From Caballeronia sordidicola (lineage in GTDB: Bacteria > Pseudomonadota > Gammaproteobacteria > Burkholderiales > Burkholderiaceae), in contig NZ_JNFG01000010.1 of assembly GCF_000729995.1 (NCBI RefSeq), positions 62,001 to 126,000 of the forward strand: a DNA stretch of 64,000 nucleotides, in the 5' to 3' direction. Within the stretch, counting starts at the first letter, position 1. Each line of letters starts with the position of its first letter. This document shows positions 53,018 to 62,120 of this stretch, piece after piece. A program made the position numbers and the translations under genes. Under the pieces are notes generated by a model. That model was given only the letters and a program-made list of their open reading frames with translations. It was not told the origin of the DNA and searched no databases.

Positions 53018-53158
53018 GCCAGCTTCTGCATAGCGGCCGTTCGCTTAAGTATCCGTCAGCCGAAGCTCATCCGGCGCACGTCGACCGTGACGGCTCAATA
53101 ACTATGGCCGTCTGAATGACTGATGTTTGGCCGACATTCTCCCTTCCGCAAAATAGGT

Positions 53159-53875
53159 TCAAAGAGCGGTAGCCGAGCCCGGATCGGCATGTCCGATCCG
53201 GGTAAGGTGAAACGTGCGACGCAATTCGAAGCCAAGACGTTCATACAACCCAATCGCGGAAAGGTTGTCACTGAACACGTGCAAAAACGGCGTGTCTCCC
53301 CGTTGCACAATTTGTCTGCCCAAGGTTTTCACGAGCCGACCGGCAAGTCCTCTGCCACGCCAGTCTTCATCTACACAAACGGCGCTTATCTCAACGTATC
53401 CGTCGAGGCGCATCCGTTCGCCGGCCATTGCAATGAGACGCCCCTGGTCGCGAATGCCAATGTAGTTTCCCATCTCACCTGTTCGCTTGCCGAAAGGACC
53501 GGGTTTGGTCTTCCGGACGAGATCGAGCATATCTTTCGCATCCACGTTGCTCAGTTGGATCACCTCCTGAGCGTCCGTGCTTCCGGCTTCCTGGTGCTTA
53601 GCGACCATTTGATGGACGATGCCCACATGCGTTATCTGCAGCGTATCGACTCGACCCATAGGATCCAGGGATTGCAAAACGGCCTGTTCGTGAGGCAGCA
53701 GAAGCTGGTGGAGCGCGCGGTAGGCAGCGGGGGTTGCGGACGCCAAAGCAGCGAAGGGAGCCACATCGGGATGGTATCGACGGGCAAGCTTGTCTCCGCT
53801 CCCAAGATGGGCCTGCCTGGTCGTAAGCGCCGCCCAGACCGGGCGGTCGAGGCCAGTGTGTATCGAACCATTCAT
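53159..53875 (-). CDS. GNAT-family N-acetyltransferase (FR47-like)
   Basis: A 238-residue acetyltransferase. The acetyl-CoA site is in the C-terminal half: YVEISAVCVDEDWRGRGLAGRLVKTL holds the Q/RxxGxG/A loop (RGRGLA), and FLHVFSDNLSAIGLYERLGFELRR is the typical closing segment of the FR47 group. The N-terminal 110 residues are a helical extension of that group. ATG 53875 is preceded by AAAGGAAAG. It is divergent from the GlxA-type regulator gene, 146 bases away, and may be its target. The acceptor is unknown. Confidence 0.87.
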   Translation of the reverse strand: MNGSIHTGLDRPVWAALTTRQAHLGSGDKLARRYHPDVAPFAALASATPAAYRALHQLLLPHEQAVLQSLDPMGRVDTLQITHVGIVHQMVAKHQEAGSTDAQEVIQLSNVDAKDMLDLVRKTKPGPFGKRTGEMGNYIGIRDQGRLIAMAGERMRLDGYVEISAVCVDEDWRGRGLAGRLVKTLGRQIVQRGDTPFLHVFSDNLSAIGLYERLGFELRRTFHLTRIGHADPGSATAL

Positions 53876-53988
53876 ATACTTTCCTTTGCAAGAGCCAACT
53901 CTGTACCGGCGAATTGAATGTTCAGCGAAGCGCAACACCGAGGCCGCATTGCTACGCAGTCTAGACGGTGAGCCTGCACAGGGCTATA

Positions 53989-54021
53989 GTCACAAATGAC
54001 ATTAATCGAGTCATTTGTGAC
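53989..54021. promoter_or_regulatory. perfect 12-base inverted repeat abutting the regulator start
   Basis: GTCACAAATGAC (53989-54000) and GTCATTTGTGAC (54010-54021) are exact reverse complements with a 9-base centre. The second arm ends at the base before ATG 54022. This is a strong operator candidate for autoregulation and for the divergent GNAT gene. It also leaves no room for a ribosome site and would form a stem at the start codon if transcribed. Confidence 0.75.
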
Positions 54022-54984
54022 ATGAGACTGGCTATCCTCGCACTCGATGGTGTATTCGACACCGGGCTTACCGTTCTGCTGGATACCTTCGCGACGGCCA
54101 ACGAACTTGCCGCCGCCCGAGGATTCGCCTCACCGCCCTTCGACGTAAGCCTCGTAGGCGTGCGCAGACGCATCCGTACCGCGCACGGGTTGTCCACTCC
54201 GGTCGAGTTGGCAAGCAGTGTTCGTCAGCCGGATTGGGTCGTCGTACCTGCGCTGAATGCCAAACAGCCGGAGCGCCTGATTGAGGCCCTGGAGCGCAGC
54301 GACGTGCGCGACGCCATGGCGTACCTTCGTACCTGCAACGCTGACGGCATTGGAATTGCAGCGGCGTGTATTGGTACGTTTGTGCTCGCGGAAGCCGGGC
54401 TTCTGGACAATCGCGACGCGACAACCAGCTGGCCGTTGGCGCCGTTCTTCCGTCAACGCTACCCGACTGTCAAACTGGACGATTCCCGCATGGTTGTCGC
54501 GTCGGATCGCGTGGTGACTGCTGGAGCCATGATGGGCCATCTCGATCTTGCACTATGGCTGGTGCGACAGGCGAGTCCTGAGTTGGCGACGCTCGTCGCC
54601 CGCTTCATGCTGGTTGACGCGCGTTCGTCCCAGGCCGAATACATTGTTCCCGACCACCTCGCGCACGCCGATCCGTTGATTGCTAAATTCGAGCGGTGGG
54701 CTCGCGATAATCTCTCTTCTGGATTTTCGCTTCAGGAAGTGGCGAGCGTATTGTCCGTCGGCACACGCACCTTGCAACGCCGCACGGAGGCAGTGCTCGG
54801 CAAGTCGCCGCTGGCATTTTTCCAGGACCTTCGGATCGAACGGGCACGGCACCTCGTATCTATTGGCTGCGACGTTGAGACAATTGCGAGCGAGGTTGGC
54901 TACGCCGACTCGGCGACATTGCGAACTTTGTTGCGCCGAAGGCTGGGCCGTGGAGTGCGGGAGCTTCGCGCCGACATGCGATAA
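54022..54984 (+). CDS. GlxA-family AraC-type regulator with DJ-1/PfpI domain
   Basis: A 320-residue regulator. The N-terminal DJ-1/PfpI-like domain (about 1-190) carries the nucleophile-elbow-like GIAAACIGTFVLAEAGLLDNRDATTSW. The C-terminal AraC helix-turn-helix pair (about 225-315) includes FSLQEVASVLSVGTRTLQRRTEAVLGKSP and SEVGYADSATLRTLLRRRLG. ATG 54022 starts the family N-terminus MRLAILALDGVFDTG. An in-frame GTG at 53968 would add 18 residues encoded by the inverted repeat. Relatives regulate amine or carnitine catabolism. Here it probably controls the divergent GNAT gene. Confidence 0.87.
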   Translation: MRLAILALDGVFDTGLTVLLDTFATANELAAARGFASPPFDVSLVGVRRRIRTAHGLSTPVELASSVRQPDWVVVPALNAKQPERLIEALERSDVRDAMAYLRTCNADGIGIAAACIGTFVLAEAGLLDNRDATTSWPLAPFFRQRYPTVKLDDSRMVVASDRVVTAGAMMGHLDLALWLVRQASPELATLVARFMLVDARSSQAEYIVPDHLAHADPLIAKFERWARDNLSSGFSLQEVASVLSVGTRTLQRRTEAVLGKSPLAFFQDLRIERARHLVSIGCDVETIASEVGYADSATLRTLLRRRLGRGVRELRADMR

Positions 54985-55055
54985 CGCACATCTCGCGACG
55001 AGCGCATGCATAGGGCCGTGCGACTCCGCTAAAGCTAAATAGAGGGCATCTCAAG

Positions 55056-55940
55056 ATGACTGAGCTTTCAACGATGAAACGCCGAACGGCCCTCATTGCA
55101 ACGCTGTCGGTTGTGCTCACGGTCAACGCCGGCCTATCCGTTTCCGCGTTCGCGCAGACCCAAGGTTCGATTTCCCCGCCACCCATCGCGTCACAATCCT
55201 CGCAGCAGGCAATTGAATCCATCGCGAAAGTATTCGCGCCTGGCGGCACGCTGCGCGCTTCTATCAATCTCGGGAATCCGGTGCTGGCGAGCATCGATCC
55301 AGCAAGCGGCAAGGCGGTCGGCGTATCGGTCGATCTCGCCACCGAACTCGCCAGGCGTCTCGGTGTGCCGCTGCAACTGGTCGTGGTCAAGTCGGCGGGA
55401 GCATCGGTGGATAACATCAACCAGGACAAGGCGGATGTCGGTTTCTTCGCCGTCGATCCGAAGCGCGGACAAGAAATCAGTTTCACGAAACCGTATGTGT
55501 CGATCGAAGGCTTTTACCTGGTGCGCGACACGTCGCCGATCATCACCAACGATCAGGTCGACCAACCGGGAGTGACGGTTGCAGTCGGTAAGGACAGCGC
55601 GTACGACTTGTTCCTCACGCGCGAATTGCATCGCGCGAAGATTGTGCGGATTCCGACATCCCCCGCAGTGGTGCAAGATTTTCTAAGTCAGCATCTGGAC
55701 GTGGCGGCGGGCGTCAGGCAACAGCTTGAAAGCGATGCCGCGAAGGCCGGTGGATTGCGGCTGCTCGATCAACGCTTCATGGTGATCCGTCAGGCGATGG
55801 GGGTGCCAAAAGCAAAGGGCGATGAAGCGGCTGCGTATCTGTCGAGGTTTGTCGACGACATGAAAGCGTCGGACTTTGTAGCAGCGTCCCTGGCGCGCCA
55901 TCAAATTGCGGGCGCGGTCGTTGCGAAAGACAACGACTAG
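55056..55940 (+). CDS. periplasmic amino-acid-type substrate-binding protein
   Basis: A 294-residue family 3 binding protein. The signal peptide ends near VSAFA/QT (residue 34). The mature domain holds LRASINLGNPVLA, VGVSVDLATELARRLGVPLQLV, DVGFFAVDPKRGQEISFTKPYVSIEGFYLV and a C-terminal lobe, typical of polar amino acid binding proteins. No permease or ATPase gene is adjacent, so it must use another transporter or act as a sensor or scavenging protein. GAGGG precedes the ATG. An in-frame ATG at 55074 is possible. Confidence 0.88.
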   Translation: MTELSTMKRRTALIATLSVVLTVNAGLSVSAFAQTQGSISPPPIASQSSQQAIESIAKVFAPGGTLRASINLGNPVLASIDPASGKAVGVSVDLATELARRLGVPLQLVVVKSAGASVDNINQDKADVGFFAVDPKRGQEISFTKPYVSIEGFYLVRDTSPIITNDQVDQPGVTVAVGKDSAYDLFLTRELHRAKIVRIPTSPAVVQDFLSQHLDVAAGVRQQLESDAAKAGGLRLLDQRFMVIRQAMGVPKAKGDEAAAYLSRFVDDMKASDFVAASLARHQIAGAVVAKDND

Positions 55941-56047
55941 CGGGTGCGCGCCCACAGCTTTACTTGGTCGGGAAGAAATGACACACGTTAAGGATTCCTC
56001 TTCTTATGGCGCAGAAGATAAACGTGGATCATGCATGGCTAAACACG

Positions 56048-57184
56048 TCACGCCTTGAGGTTGGGCAGGACAAAATGGCGCAGCACTTCGTCGGGCACTT
56101 GCCAGTCTTTTCGATCGTTGTAATTTCCTGCTGTGACCACCACCACGAGCGCGCGTGCTGGAATGATAGCCAGTAGCTGTCCACCATTACCCAACCCCAA
56201 AACATAGTGCTCGCCCCGAATTCCGGTCTTGCTCGGATAGGCGATTTCGCCGACTCGCCACAGGTAACCATATGACTGTCCGTCACGCACCGTAGCGGCG
56301 GGAGTGAAGCTTGCGTCGAGCCAGGCCGCGGGCACGATCGCACGGCCCTTCCATTGACCACGGGCGAGCACCAATTGGCCGACGCGCGCGAGCTCACGCG
56401 GCGTCAGGCGTAGCCCGGAGGCGGCAATCGCCTCTCCATCCGTGCCTTTTGCCCACGAGAATTTGTCGATACCAAGCGGCTCGAAAAGAGCCGAGCGCGC
56501 GTAGTCCGCGAGCGCTTGCCCGGTACCCTTCTCAATCAGGCGAGCGACCAGCGCAACGGCCCCGCCGCTATAGATCCAGACTTCGCCCGGTGCGGCGACT
56601 ATCGGCCGTTCGAGCACGTAGCGATATCGATCGGGAGCCGTGTCCATTGCCGTCTCGCTGTTGCCCGGATCGAGATACGAAAGTTGCTCGTTCCATTGCA
56701 TGCCGAGCGTCATGGTCAGCGCATTGGCGATCGTGAGATTCGCCCGTTGCGGATCTCGAGCGAGGTCCGGGTATTCCGGGAACTGCGACAGGAGCGGCGT
56801 ATTGACTGGCGGGACGCGCTTGTCCGCGAGCGCAATGCCGTAGAGCAGCGACACCAGGCTCTTGGTGACGGAGCGCAGATCGTGTTGAGTGTCAGGACCG
56901 AATACAACTTCCGCAGGCGCTTGGCCCCGGGTTTCATCGAGACCCGAAAAATAGCGCTCGAAGGCTATGCGCCCTTCATGCAACACCAGGACGCCGTGCA
57001 GGTTGGGCAGCGAGGTGGTGGTACGAAAGGCCTCGAAGCGGGCATCGAGATCGGGTGCGAAGCCGGAGTCCCCTGGGGGCGTCGCTGCCCAGGAGGCGGT
57101 TTGGGCGAAGAGCGGTATCTGGCTCGCTATTAACGCGACTCCGGCTAGTTTGAAGATATCGCGGCGGCTGACAGACTTGATCAT
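56048..57184 (-). CDS. Tat-exported serine hydrolase, class C beta-lactamase fold
   Basis: A 378-residue serine hydrolase of the beta-lactamase/EstB family. The N-terminus SRRDIFKLAG is a twin-arginine export signal, with cleavage near SWAA at residue 35. The active-site motif SVTK gives Ser105 and Lys108, and YSG at 205-207 stands where the YxN or YxS element is found. A late GLGNGGQL fits the third motif. It is likely a periplasmic esterase or peptidase and not a true drug-hydrolysing lactamase. It follows the DUF1700/GIN gene on the same strand after 35 bases. Confidence 0.87.
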   Translation of the reverse strand: MIKSVSRRDIFKLAGVALIASQIPLFAQTASWAATPPGDSGFAPDLDARFEAFRTTTSLPNLHGVLVLHEGRIAFERYFSGLDETRGQAPAEVVFGPDTQHDLRSVTKSLVSLLYGIALADKRVPPVNTPLLSQFPEYPDLARDPQRANLTIANALTMTLGMQWNEQLSYLDPGNSETAMDTAPDRYRYVLERPIVAAPGEVWIYSGGAVALVARLIEKGTGQALADYARSALFEPLGIDKFSWAKGTDGEAIAASGLRLTPRELARVGQLVLARGQWKGRAIVPAAWLDASFTPAATVRDGQSYGYLWRVGEIAYPSKTGIRGEHYVLGLGNGGQLLAIIPARALVVVVTAGNYNDRKDWQVPDEVLRHFVLPNLKA

Positions 57185-57219
57185 GAACGTCTCCTTGAAA
57201 GCTCTGGCGTGCTCTGTCG

Positions 57220-58596
57220 CTAGGGCATGTTCTCGATACGGCCACTACCCGATATGGCCGAATGCAACTGCGCCGGATGACCGTGCAGCTTCACGACACC
57301 ACTGCCACGGATGACAACGTCAGCGTTGTCCTGCGCCGCGACCTGCACTTCGCCGCTGCCATGGACCACGATCTCCGCAGACCTGGCCGAGAGGCCTTGC
57401 AGTTCCGCCTCGCCCGAACCCGCGACATTGAGCGCGACAACCTGCACGGCGCCACTCGCGACAACATGGCCGCTTCCCGTGATGCGCAATTGCAGCTTCT
57501 GCTGGTCGATACCCGATAGAACGAGGTTGCTGTTGCCCCTGATTCCCCATGCTGCGATCGACGGGGCCGTCAGGCGAACCGAGAGATGTGCGAGCGGGGC
57601 ACATTCGAGATCGCTATCGAAACCGAGCCGGCCGTCAACAATGCGCACATGGCTGATCACAGAAGAATCGCCCGTCACGGTCGCTTCGGCTTTGGGGCCT
57701 GGCTGGTAGCTGACAGAGGCCGGCAGATCGATATCGAGGCGGTCGTTCGCCTCGAACGGGAACGTAACGGAGGCGGGCGAGGTGCCGGCAGGGCTCGCGG
57801 CATTAACGCCGCTTGCCGGCGAACGGTCGAACCATGTCGAACCACAACCCCATCGCCCATGTCGCCACCAAGACGCACCGTCATCCCGATGCGACCCGGC
57901 GAGCGAACTGCCTAGCGCAAGGAGAGCAACGAGCGCGACGGCGACGCTCAATCCCGCAACTACAAACAATGCTGGTCTCTTGGTCGCGTTCCGCTGTTGC
58001 GTCGACATGTCTACGCCCGGGTCTCGCGTCGTGTCTTCATCGGGCTCGAGCAGGTGGTAATGCAATCGCATATAGCGTCCGAGCATCCGCACGCCTGCGC
58101 CGAGTCCCATCAGCAGCAGTGAGCCGCCGACGACAAGGCAGGCAATCAGCCCGATACCGACCACGAAGCGGATCACCCCGCCAACGAACGAGCCACCGTG
58201 CGCAAAAAATACGACGGTGAAGATCATGTGTGCCCCGACAGCGCCGAGGGCCGCGAGGCCGATGCCAATGCCGAGGGCAACGGCTGCCAGGACGAGCAGC
58301 AGGGGCATCAGGAAGAAGATGTCGACCGCTGCGAGGCCTGCCAGCGCAAGCATGGCCGTGATGAGGTTGGCAAAGCTGCGATGCGACTCGAATCGCCGCA
58401 GGCCGGTTTCGGCGCGTAGCTCCCGGGCGAGCCGCGCCGGGTCGCCCAGGGCCTCGGCGACCTCCGCCTCACTGCGACCCGACGCGCGTGCTTCCGCAAA
58501 ATGGGCTTCGTAGTCGGCGATGATCTCGTCGACCTCCTGCTTCGACAGACCGGCAAGCCCGGCTCGCAGCGTGCGCAAGAATGCTTCACTGTTCAA
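57220..58596 (-). CDS. DUF1700 plus GIN-type (DUF2807) membrane protein
   Basis: A 458-residue fusion. Residues 1-190 are a DUF1700 protein: a cytoplasmic start (LRAGLAGLSKQEVDEIIADYEAHFAEARASGRSEAEVAEALGDP) and several membrane helices. A further helix at about 207-230 leads to an extracytoplasmic beta-solenoid GIN domain (about 280-458) with repeats such as LRITGSGHVVAS, LNVAGSGEAELQGL and IVVHGSGEVQVAA. It overlaps the PadR gene by four bases. PadR-DUF1700 pairs are common envelope-response cassettes. The fused GIN domain is the less usual part. Confidence 0.85.
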   Translation of the reverse strand: MNSEAFLRTLRAGLAGLSKQEVDEIIADYEAHFAEARASGRSEAEVAEALGDPARLARELRAETGLRRFESHRSFANLITAMLALAGLAAVDIFFLMPLLLVLAAVALGIGIGLAALGAVGAHMIFTVVFFAHGGSFVGGVIRFVVGIGLIACLVVGGSLLLMGLGAGVRMLGRYMRLHYHLLEPDEDTTRDPGVDMSTQQRNATKRPALFVVAGLSVAVALVALLALGSSLAGSHRDDGASWWRHGRWGCGSTWFDRSPASGVNAASPAGTSPASVTFPFEANDRLDIDLPASVSYQPGPKAEATVTGDSSVISHVRIVDGRLGFDSDLECAPLAHLSVRLTAPSIAAWGIRGNSNLVLSGIDQQKLQLRITGSGHVVASGAVQVVALNVAGSGEAELQGLSARSAEIVVHGSGEVQVAAQDNADVVIRGSGVVKLHGHPAQLHSAISGSGRIENMP

Positions 58597-58919
58597 GTGT
58601 GGTCTCCGAGAAGTTGATCGACCGCGGCCACAAAGGCCCGCCAGTCACGCCGATGCGCTTCAAGCGCGTCATGGCCCATCGGCGTGAGCCGATAATATTT
58701 ACGCGAGGGCCCGCTGGCCGATTCGACCAGGCGGGTTGCGACCAGCCCGTCGTTCTGCATGCGGCGCATCAGCGGATAGATCGTGCCTTCGCCCATGCCG
58801 ACGGCACTGGCGAGCGTGCTGGCGATCTCGTAGCCGTAGCTCTCCCCACGTGACAACAGGGCGAGCACACACAGATCGAGTGCCCCTTTCTTCAGTTGAA
58901 CCTGGATCGATTCGGTCAT
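58593..58919 (-). CDS. PadR-family transcriptional regulator
   Basis: A 108-residue PadR-type winged-helix regulator. The start LKKGALDLCVLALLSRGESYGYEIASTL and the middle segment GTIYPLMRRMQNDGLVATRLVE are the family hallmarks. It is the first gene of an operon with the DUF1700/GIN protein and probably the serine hydrolase. AT-rich sequence before it (58930-58975) contains AACATG and CCTGTT elements that may be an imperfect PadR site. It likely represses its own operon until it meets an envelope or phenolic signal. Confidence 0.92.
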   Translation of the reverse strand: MTESIQVQLKKGALDLCVLALLSRGESYGYEIASTLASAVGMGEGTIYPLMRRMQNDGLVATRLVESASGPSRKYYRLTPMGHDALEAHRRDWRAFVAAVDQLLGDHT

Positions 58920-59028
58920 GTGCGAACTCGTTGAATAGCTTAAACATATAACATGCTACCTGTTTATGCAAGATAGTAGATTGATATTTATCGGGGAGCT
59001 GGCCGCATGGGTCGGCGGCCCGGAAACT

Positions 59029-59670
59029 TCAATTGAAAGGAGCGCGGGATGCGTCGGCCGTAATGAAGGCGTGAATTCGCGAGGCCGCTATTGGCTGGTG
59101 CTGTTCAGGCTCATCAAGCGAGACATCGTAATGCGGCAGGTTGTCCGCCAGCGACAACCACACGCCGCGCAGGTACATAGTCATGGCTAGCGTTGGCCAC
59201 CACGTGCCGTATAGATAAAACGCGCCCGCATACAGCACGAGCGACAGCAGCCAGTCACGCCGGATGCGGCTACGCCGTGCCGGATCTCGAGCGAAACCGA
59301 TGAACAGACGCTGAACGTTCAGTCCGGCAGCCCCTTCACTGCCGATTGCTCGCGCGACCACCTGACACGTGCGCTTGACCGGCAGAAAAGCGAGCACCGG
59401 CAATACCAGTTCCGCCACATAGAGACCGCCCAGCAAACGCGCGTAATAGTGAACACGGGCGCGCACACGATGCGACGAGCCATCGTGCACGTCTGGACGA
59501 TCATACGGTTCGCGCGTGAAACGATGATGCATCAGGTGACCGAATATGTCGCCGCAGAACTTAACAACGCCTCGTGACAGACTGAAGAATCGTTCGTGCG
59601 CTGGTAATAACCGGTAAGCGGTGCAGAAAAAAGCCGCCTGACGGCGACGTTGAGCGGGGCGCAGAAACAC
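59029..59670 (-). pseudogene. truncated fatty acid desaturase-like protein
   Basis: About 213 codons match the middle of membrane fatty acid desaturases (FCGDIFGHLMHHRFTREPYDRPDVHDG, then LYGTWWPTLAMTMYLRGVWLSLADNLPHY). The N-terminal HxxxH boxes are absent, and the reading ends right where the C-terminal HHxHH box should come. The final residues look unrelated. The start codon would be GTG without a good ribosome site. The protein lacks the iron-binding histidine set and should be inactive. It follows an AraC regulator gene that may have controlled it. Confidence 0.6.
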
Positions 59671-59722
59671 GTTTCGCGGCCCCGATCGCAGCTAACGATC
59701 GAACCAGTTCAGCATTGCCTGC

Positions 59723-60808
59723 CTATGTGAAGCGCTCCCGGCTGACTTGTCCGCGCTGGAGCAACGGTGCGTACTCGAGCAATTCCCGTGGCGCGATGTT
59801 GAAGGCGCGACGGAACGCACGCGTAAACGTCGACGCAGCATTGAAACCCAACCCCGAGGCAATGTCCTGTACCTCCATATGCGGAAAGCGCACCAGCTCA
59901 TTGGCCGCCATTCGCAGCCTGCGGCTGCGAATATAAGCGGCGAGGCCGCCTTCATGCTCGAATAGACGGTACACACTGGCGCGCGAGAGATGCAGCGACG
60001 CCAACACGCTGTCAGGCGACAAATCCGGATCGTGCAGATGGGCTTCGACATGCCGCCGCACCTGTCCATAGACTGCTGCACGTACCGCCGCGCGGCCGCC
60101 GCCGGAAAGACCCGCTTGACGGCTGAAAGCTGCGACGAGTAGCTCTACCGCGGCGAGAAAGGATTGACGCGCTTCCTCCTTGGCCAACCCGACGATTCGT
60201 CGATTTAGTGCCACCAGATGCTCAATCAGTAGACGTGTCAAAGGAGTGGTGGCGTGAACCCAGCGGCCATGCAGCGAGGCGGCGTCAGGGAACGAGCTTT
60301 CCACCAGAGCCCGCGGCACGAAAACGAGCAGTATCCGACCATGAAAACTCCGGATTGTGCACGGCTGATCCATGTCCAGCGCGAGGATGCTTGGCACTTG
60401 CGGTATGTGCCGCGCGTCGGGCCGTGGCTTGCCGCCCAGGAACTGCCCCGGTGGTCCTTCAAGGTACACGCTGAAGCTGATGTCGCGAATGCTCTCGGTC
60501 GAAACCCGCCCCAACGATCGCACGGCTAGGTTCGGTCCGGTGCGGAAATCGAAGAAGCTTAGGTTGTCGATCGTGTAGCGAGACAGCGACGCATCGAACG
60601 TATCCTCAGCTTGCTTTGAGGAAGGCCGTATATCGTAGACGGGACTTATACGCTCCTGCCAGGCCGGGAAGCTTTGTCGTGCATCACCCTGCACGCTGAA
60701 ATTGCTGTGCACGATGCCGGGCGCGAGCGTGGGCGGCTCCGGCGGCAACAGCAAGCGGCTCAGTGGTATAGCAGTATGTAGCGGGTCGTCGTTCAATGTA
60801 GTGCCCAT
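59723..60808 (-). CDS. AraC-family transcriptional regulator
   Basis: A 361-residue regulator with an N-terminal ligand-binding AraC-binding-like domain (about 40-210) and a C-terminal double helix-turn-helix (about 255-350): LSPDSVLASLHLSRASVYRLFEHEGGLAAYIRSRRL and VQDIASGLGFNAASTFTRAFRRAFNIAPREL. It resembles FeaR/AraC activators of amine or aromatic catabolism. The desaturase remnant follows 52 bases later. A 26-base palindrome stands about 130 bases before its start. Confidence 0.9.
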   Translation of the reverse strand: MGTTLNDDPLHTAIPLSRLLLPPEPPTLAPGIVHSNFSVQGDARQSFPAWQERISPVYDIRPSSKQAEDTFDASLSRYTIDNLSFFDFRTGPNLAVRSLGRVSTESIRDISFSVYLEGPPGQFLGGKPRPDARHIPQVPSILALDMDQPCTIRSFHGRILLVFVPRALVESSFPDAASLHGRWVHATTPLTRLLIEHLVALNRRIVGLAKEEARQSFLAAVELLVAAFSRQAGLSGGGRAAVRAAVYGQVRRHVEAHLHDPDLSPDSVLASLHLSRASVYRLFEHEGGLAAYIRSRRLRMAANELVRFPHMEVQDIASGLGFNAASTFTRAFRRAFNIAPRELLEYAPLLQRGQVSRERFT

Positions 60809-61292
60809 CGCTGATTTTCGTCCAGTTTTGATCCGCCCCGTGCGGCTGAACCTTATGTTTACTCACTAGCCCGCTCAGTGCGCGCTAGTGCAGGTTGCCA
60901 AGCATATCAGTACTTTTTTTTGCCGTAGCGCGCAGCGAAAGACTTGCCGGCAAGTCTTTCGTTTCAGTACCCGGTCGCACATGCTCTTGAGCAGACCGAT
61001 TACTCGATAGCGGTCATTCGATGCATCCTCCAATATTATAAGGATGACGAATTTATTAATAAACGGCATCGACACCGGCTACCGCCGCCAGGTAATGCGG
61101 ACTGGAAAGAGTCGACGGCATCATTCCACTGGGAGCGGAAATCATAACAACCCGACAAGCCATCCCGCAGCGTCGGAAATAGCTGACGCGCCCATACCTC
61201 TTCCATAGCAGCAATTGATCATCGAGTAAGTGAGCAGTAAGTGCTCCGGTCATACAGTACGCCCCAACGACCACCCCATAAAAGGCACCACT
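60809..61292. other. 484-base intergenic region between the AraC and MipA genes
   Basis: No gene is recognised. It holds a perfect 26-base palindrome (60936-60961), a T8 run at 60913-60920 and an AT-rich stretch around 61030-61060 that may carry promoters for either flanking gene. The 200 bases before the MipA gene show no clear promoter boxes to me. Confidence 0.5.
60936..60961. repeat. 26-base perfect palindrome
   Basis: The half CGAAAGACTTGCC (60936-60948) is followed directly by its exact reverse complement GGCAAGTCTTTCG (60949-60961). There is no spacer. It lies upstream of the AraC gene. A T-run precedes it on the plus strand, not after, so it is not an intrinsic terminator there. A dimeric regulator site is the simplest reading. 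Confidence 0.85.
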
Positions 61293-62111
61293 GTGAAAAA
61301 ACACCTTCGTCGCGAGTATCAACTGCTATTCGCCGTCGCATCCGCTCTGATGGTTTCGGGCGCGGCCTGGGCAGAGGGTTCTGGTGCGAATGTGCCTAAC
61401 GCCGACACAACCGGCTTTGCAATTCTGAGCAATGCCACGAACGTTACGCATTGGGGACTTGGCGGCGGGGCGGCATTCGAGGGATCACCTTACAAAGGAT
61501 ATGGCACGCACATAACGCCCGTTCCATTCTTCTTTTTCGACGACAAATGGATCCATGCAATTGGCACGACCGTTGATCTGAAGGTCGGAAAATGGGGCGG
61601 CGTTGCGTTCACCCTGCGCGGCAATTACGCGATTGCAGACGGCTACAAGGGCTCTGACGCACCCATCCTGAATGGCATGCAAAACCGGAGCGCCGCATTC
61701 TGGCTGGGCCCTGCATTCAAATGGGAGACGCAGTACGGCGATCTGTCGGGCGAGTACCTGACCGGCGGAAACAAAGGCCAGAAGGCCGATATCGAGTTCG
61801 GCAAGACCCTGGACTATGGTAGGTTCTCTATTGAACCCCATGCAGGAGCCGCTTGGCTGAGCGGCAAATACGTTGATTATTACTATGGCGTAAGGACGTC
61901 GGAGGCGCGAGCCGGACGACCTGCATACACCGGGACAGCCACTTACAAGGAATCAGTCGGCGCCAAGTTCGACTATCGCGTAACGCGCCAACAGCTCGTG
62001 AGCCTTGATTTGAGCGTAGCGCACCTGGGTAGCGGAATAACCGACAGCCCGATCGTCGGCAGGCGATTCATTCCTGAAGCCAAGATAGCCTATCTCTACC
62101 AATTCAATTGA
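61293..62111 (+). CDS. MipA/OmpV-family outer-membrane protein
   Basis: A 272-residue outer-membrane protein. The signal peptide (LLFAVASALMVSGAAWA/E) ends near residue 28. The barrel has the family features GGGAAFEGSPYKGYGTHITPVPFFFFDDKWIHA near the start of the mature chain and ends YLYQFN. The start is GTG 61293, preceded by AAAGG; no ATG gives a proper signal peptide. MipA proteins serve as murein-complex scaffolds or stress-linked porins. It is followed 9 bases later by a response-regulator gene, so they are probably co-transcribed. Confidence 0.87.
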   Translation: MKKHLRREYQLLFAVASALMVSGAAWAEGSGANVPNADTTGFAILSNATNVTHWGLGGGAAFEGSPYKGYGTHITPVPFFFFDDKWIHAIGTTVDLKVGKWGGVAFTLRGNYAIADGYKGSDAPILNGMQNRSAAFWLGPAFKWETQYGDLSGEYLTGGNKGQKADIEFGKTLDYGRFSIEPHAGAAWLSGKYVDYYYGVRTSEARAGRPAYTGTATYKESVGAKFDYRVTRQQLVSLDLSVAHLGSGITDSPIVGRRFIPEAKIAYLYQFN

Positions 62112-62120
62112 ACCGGACAT

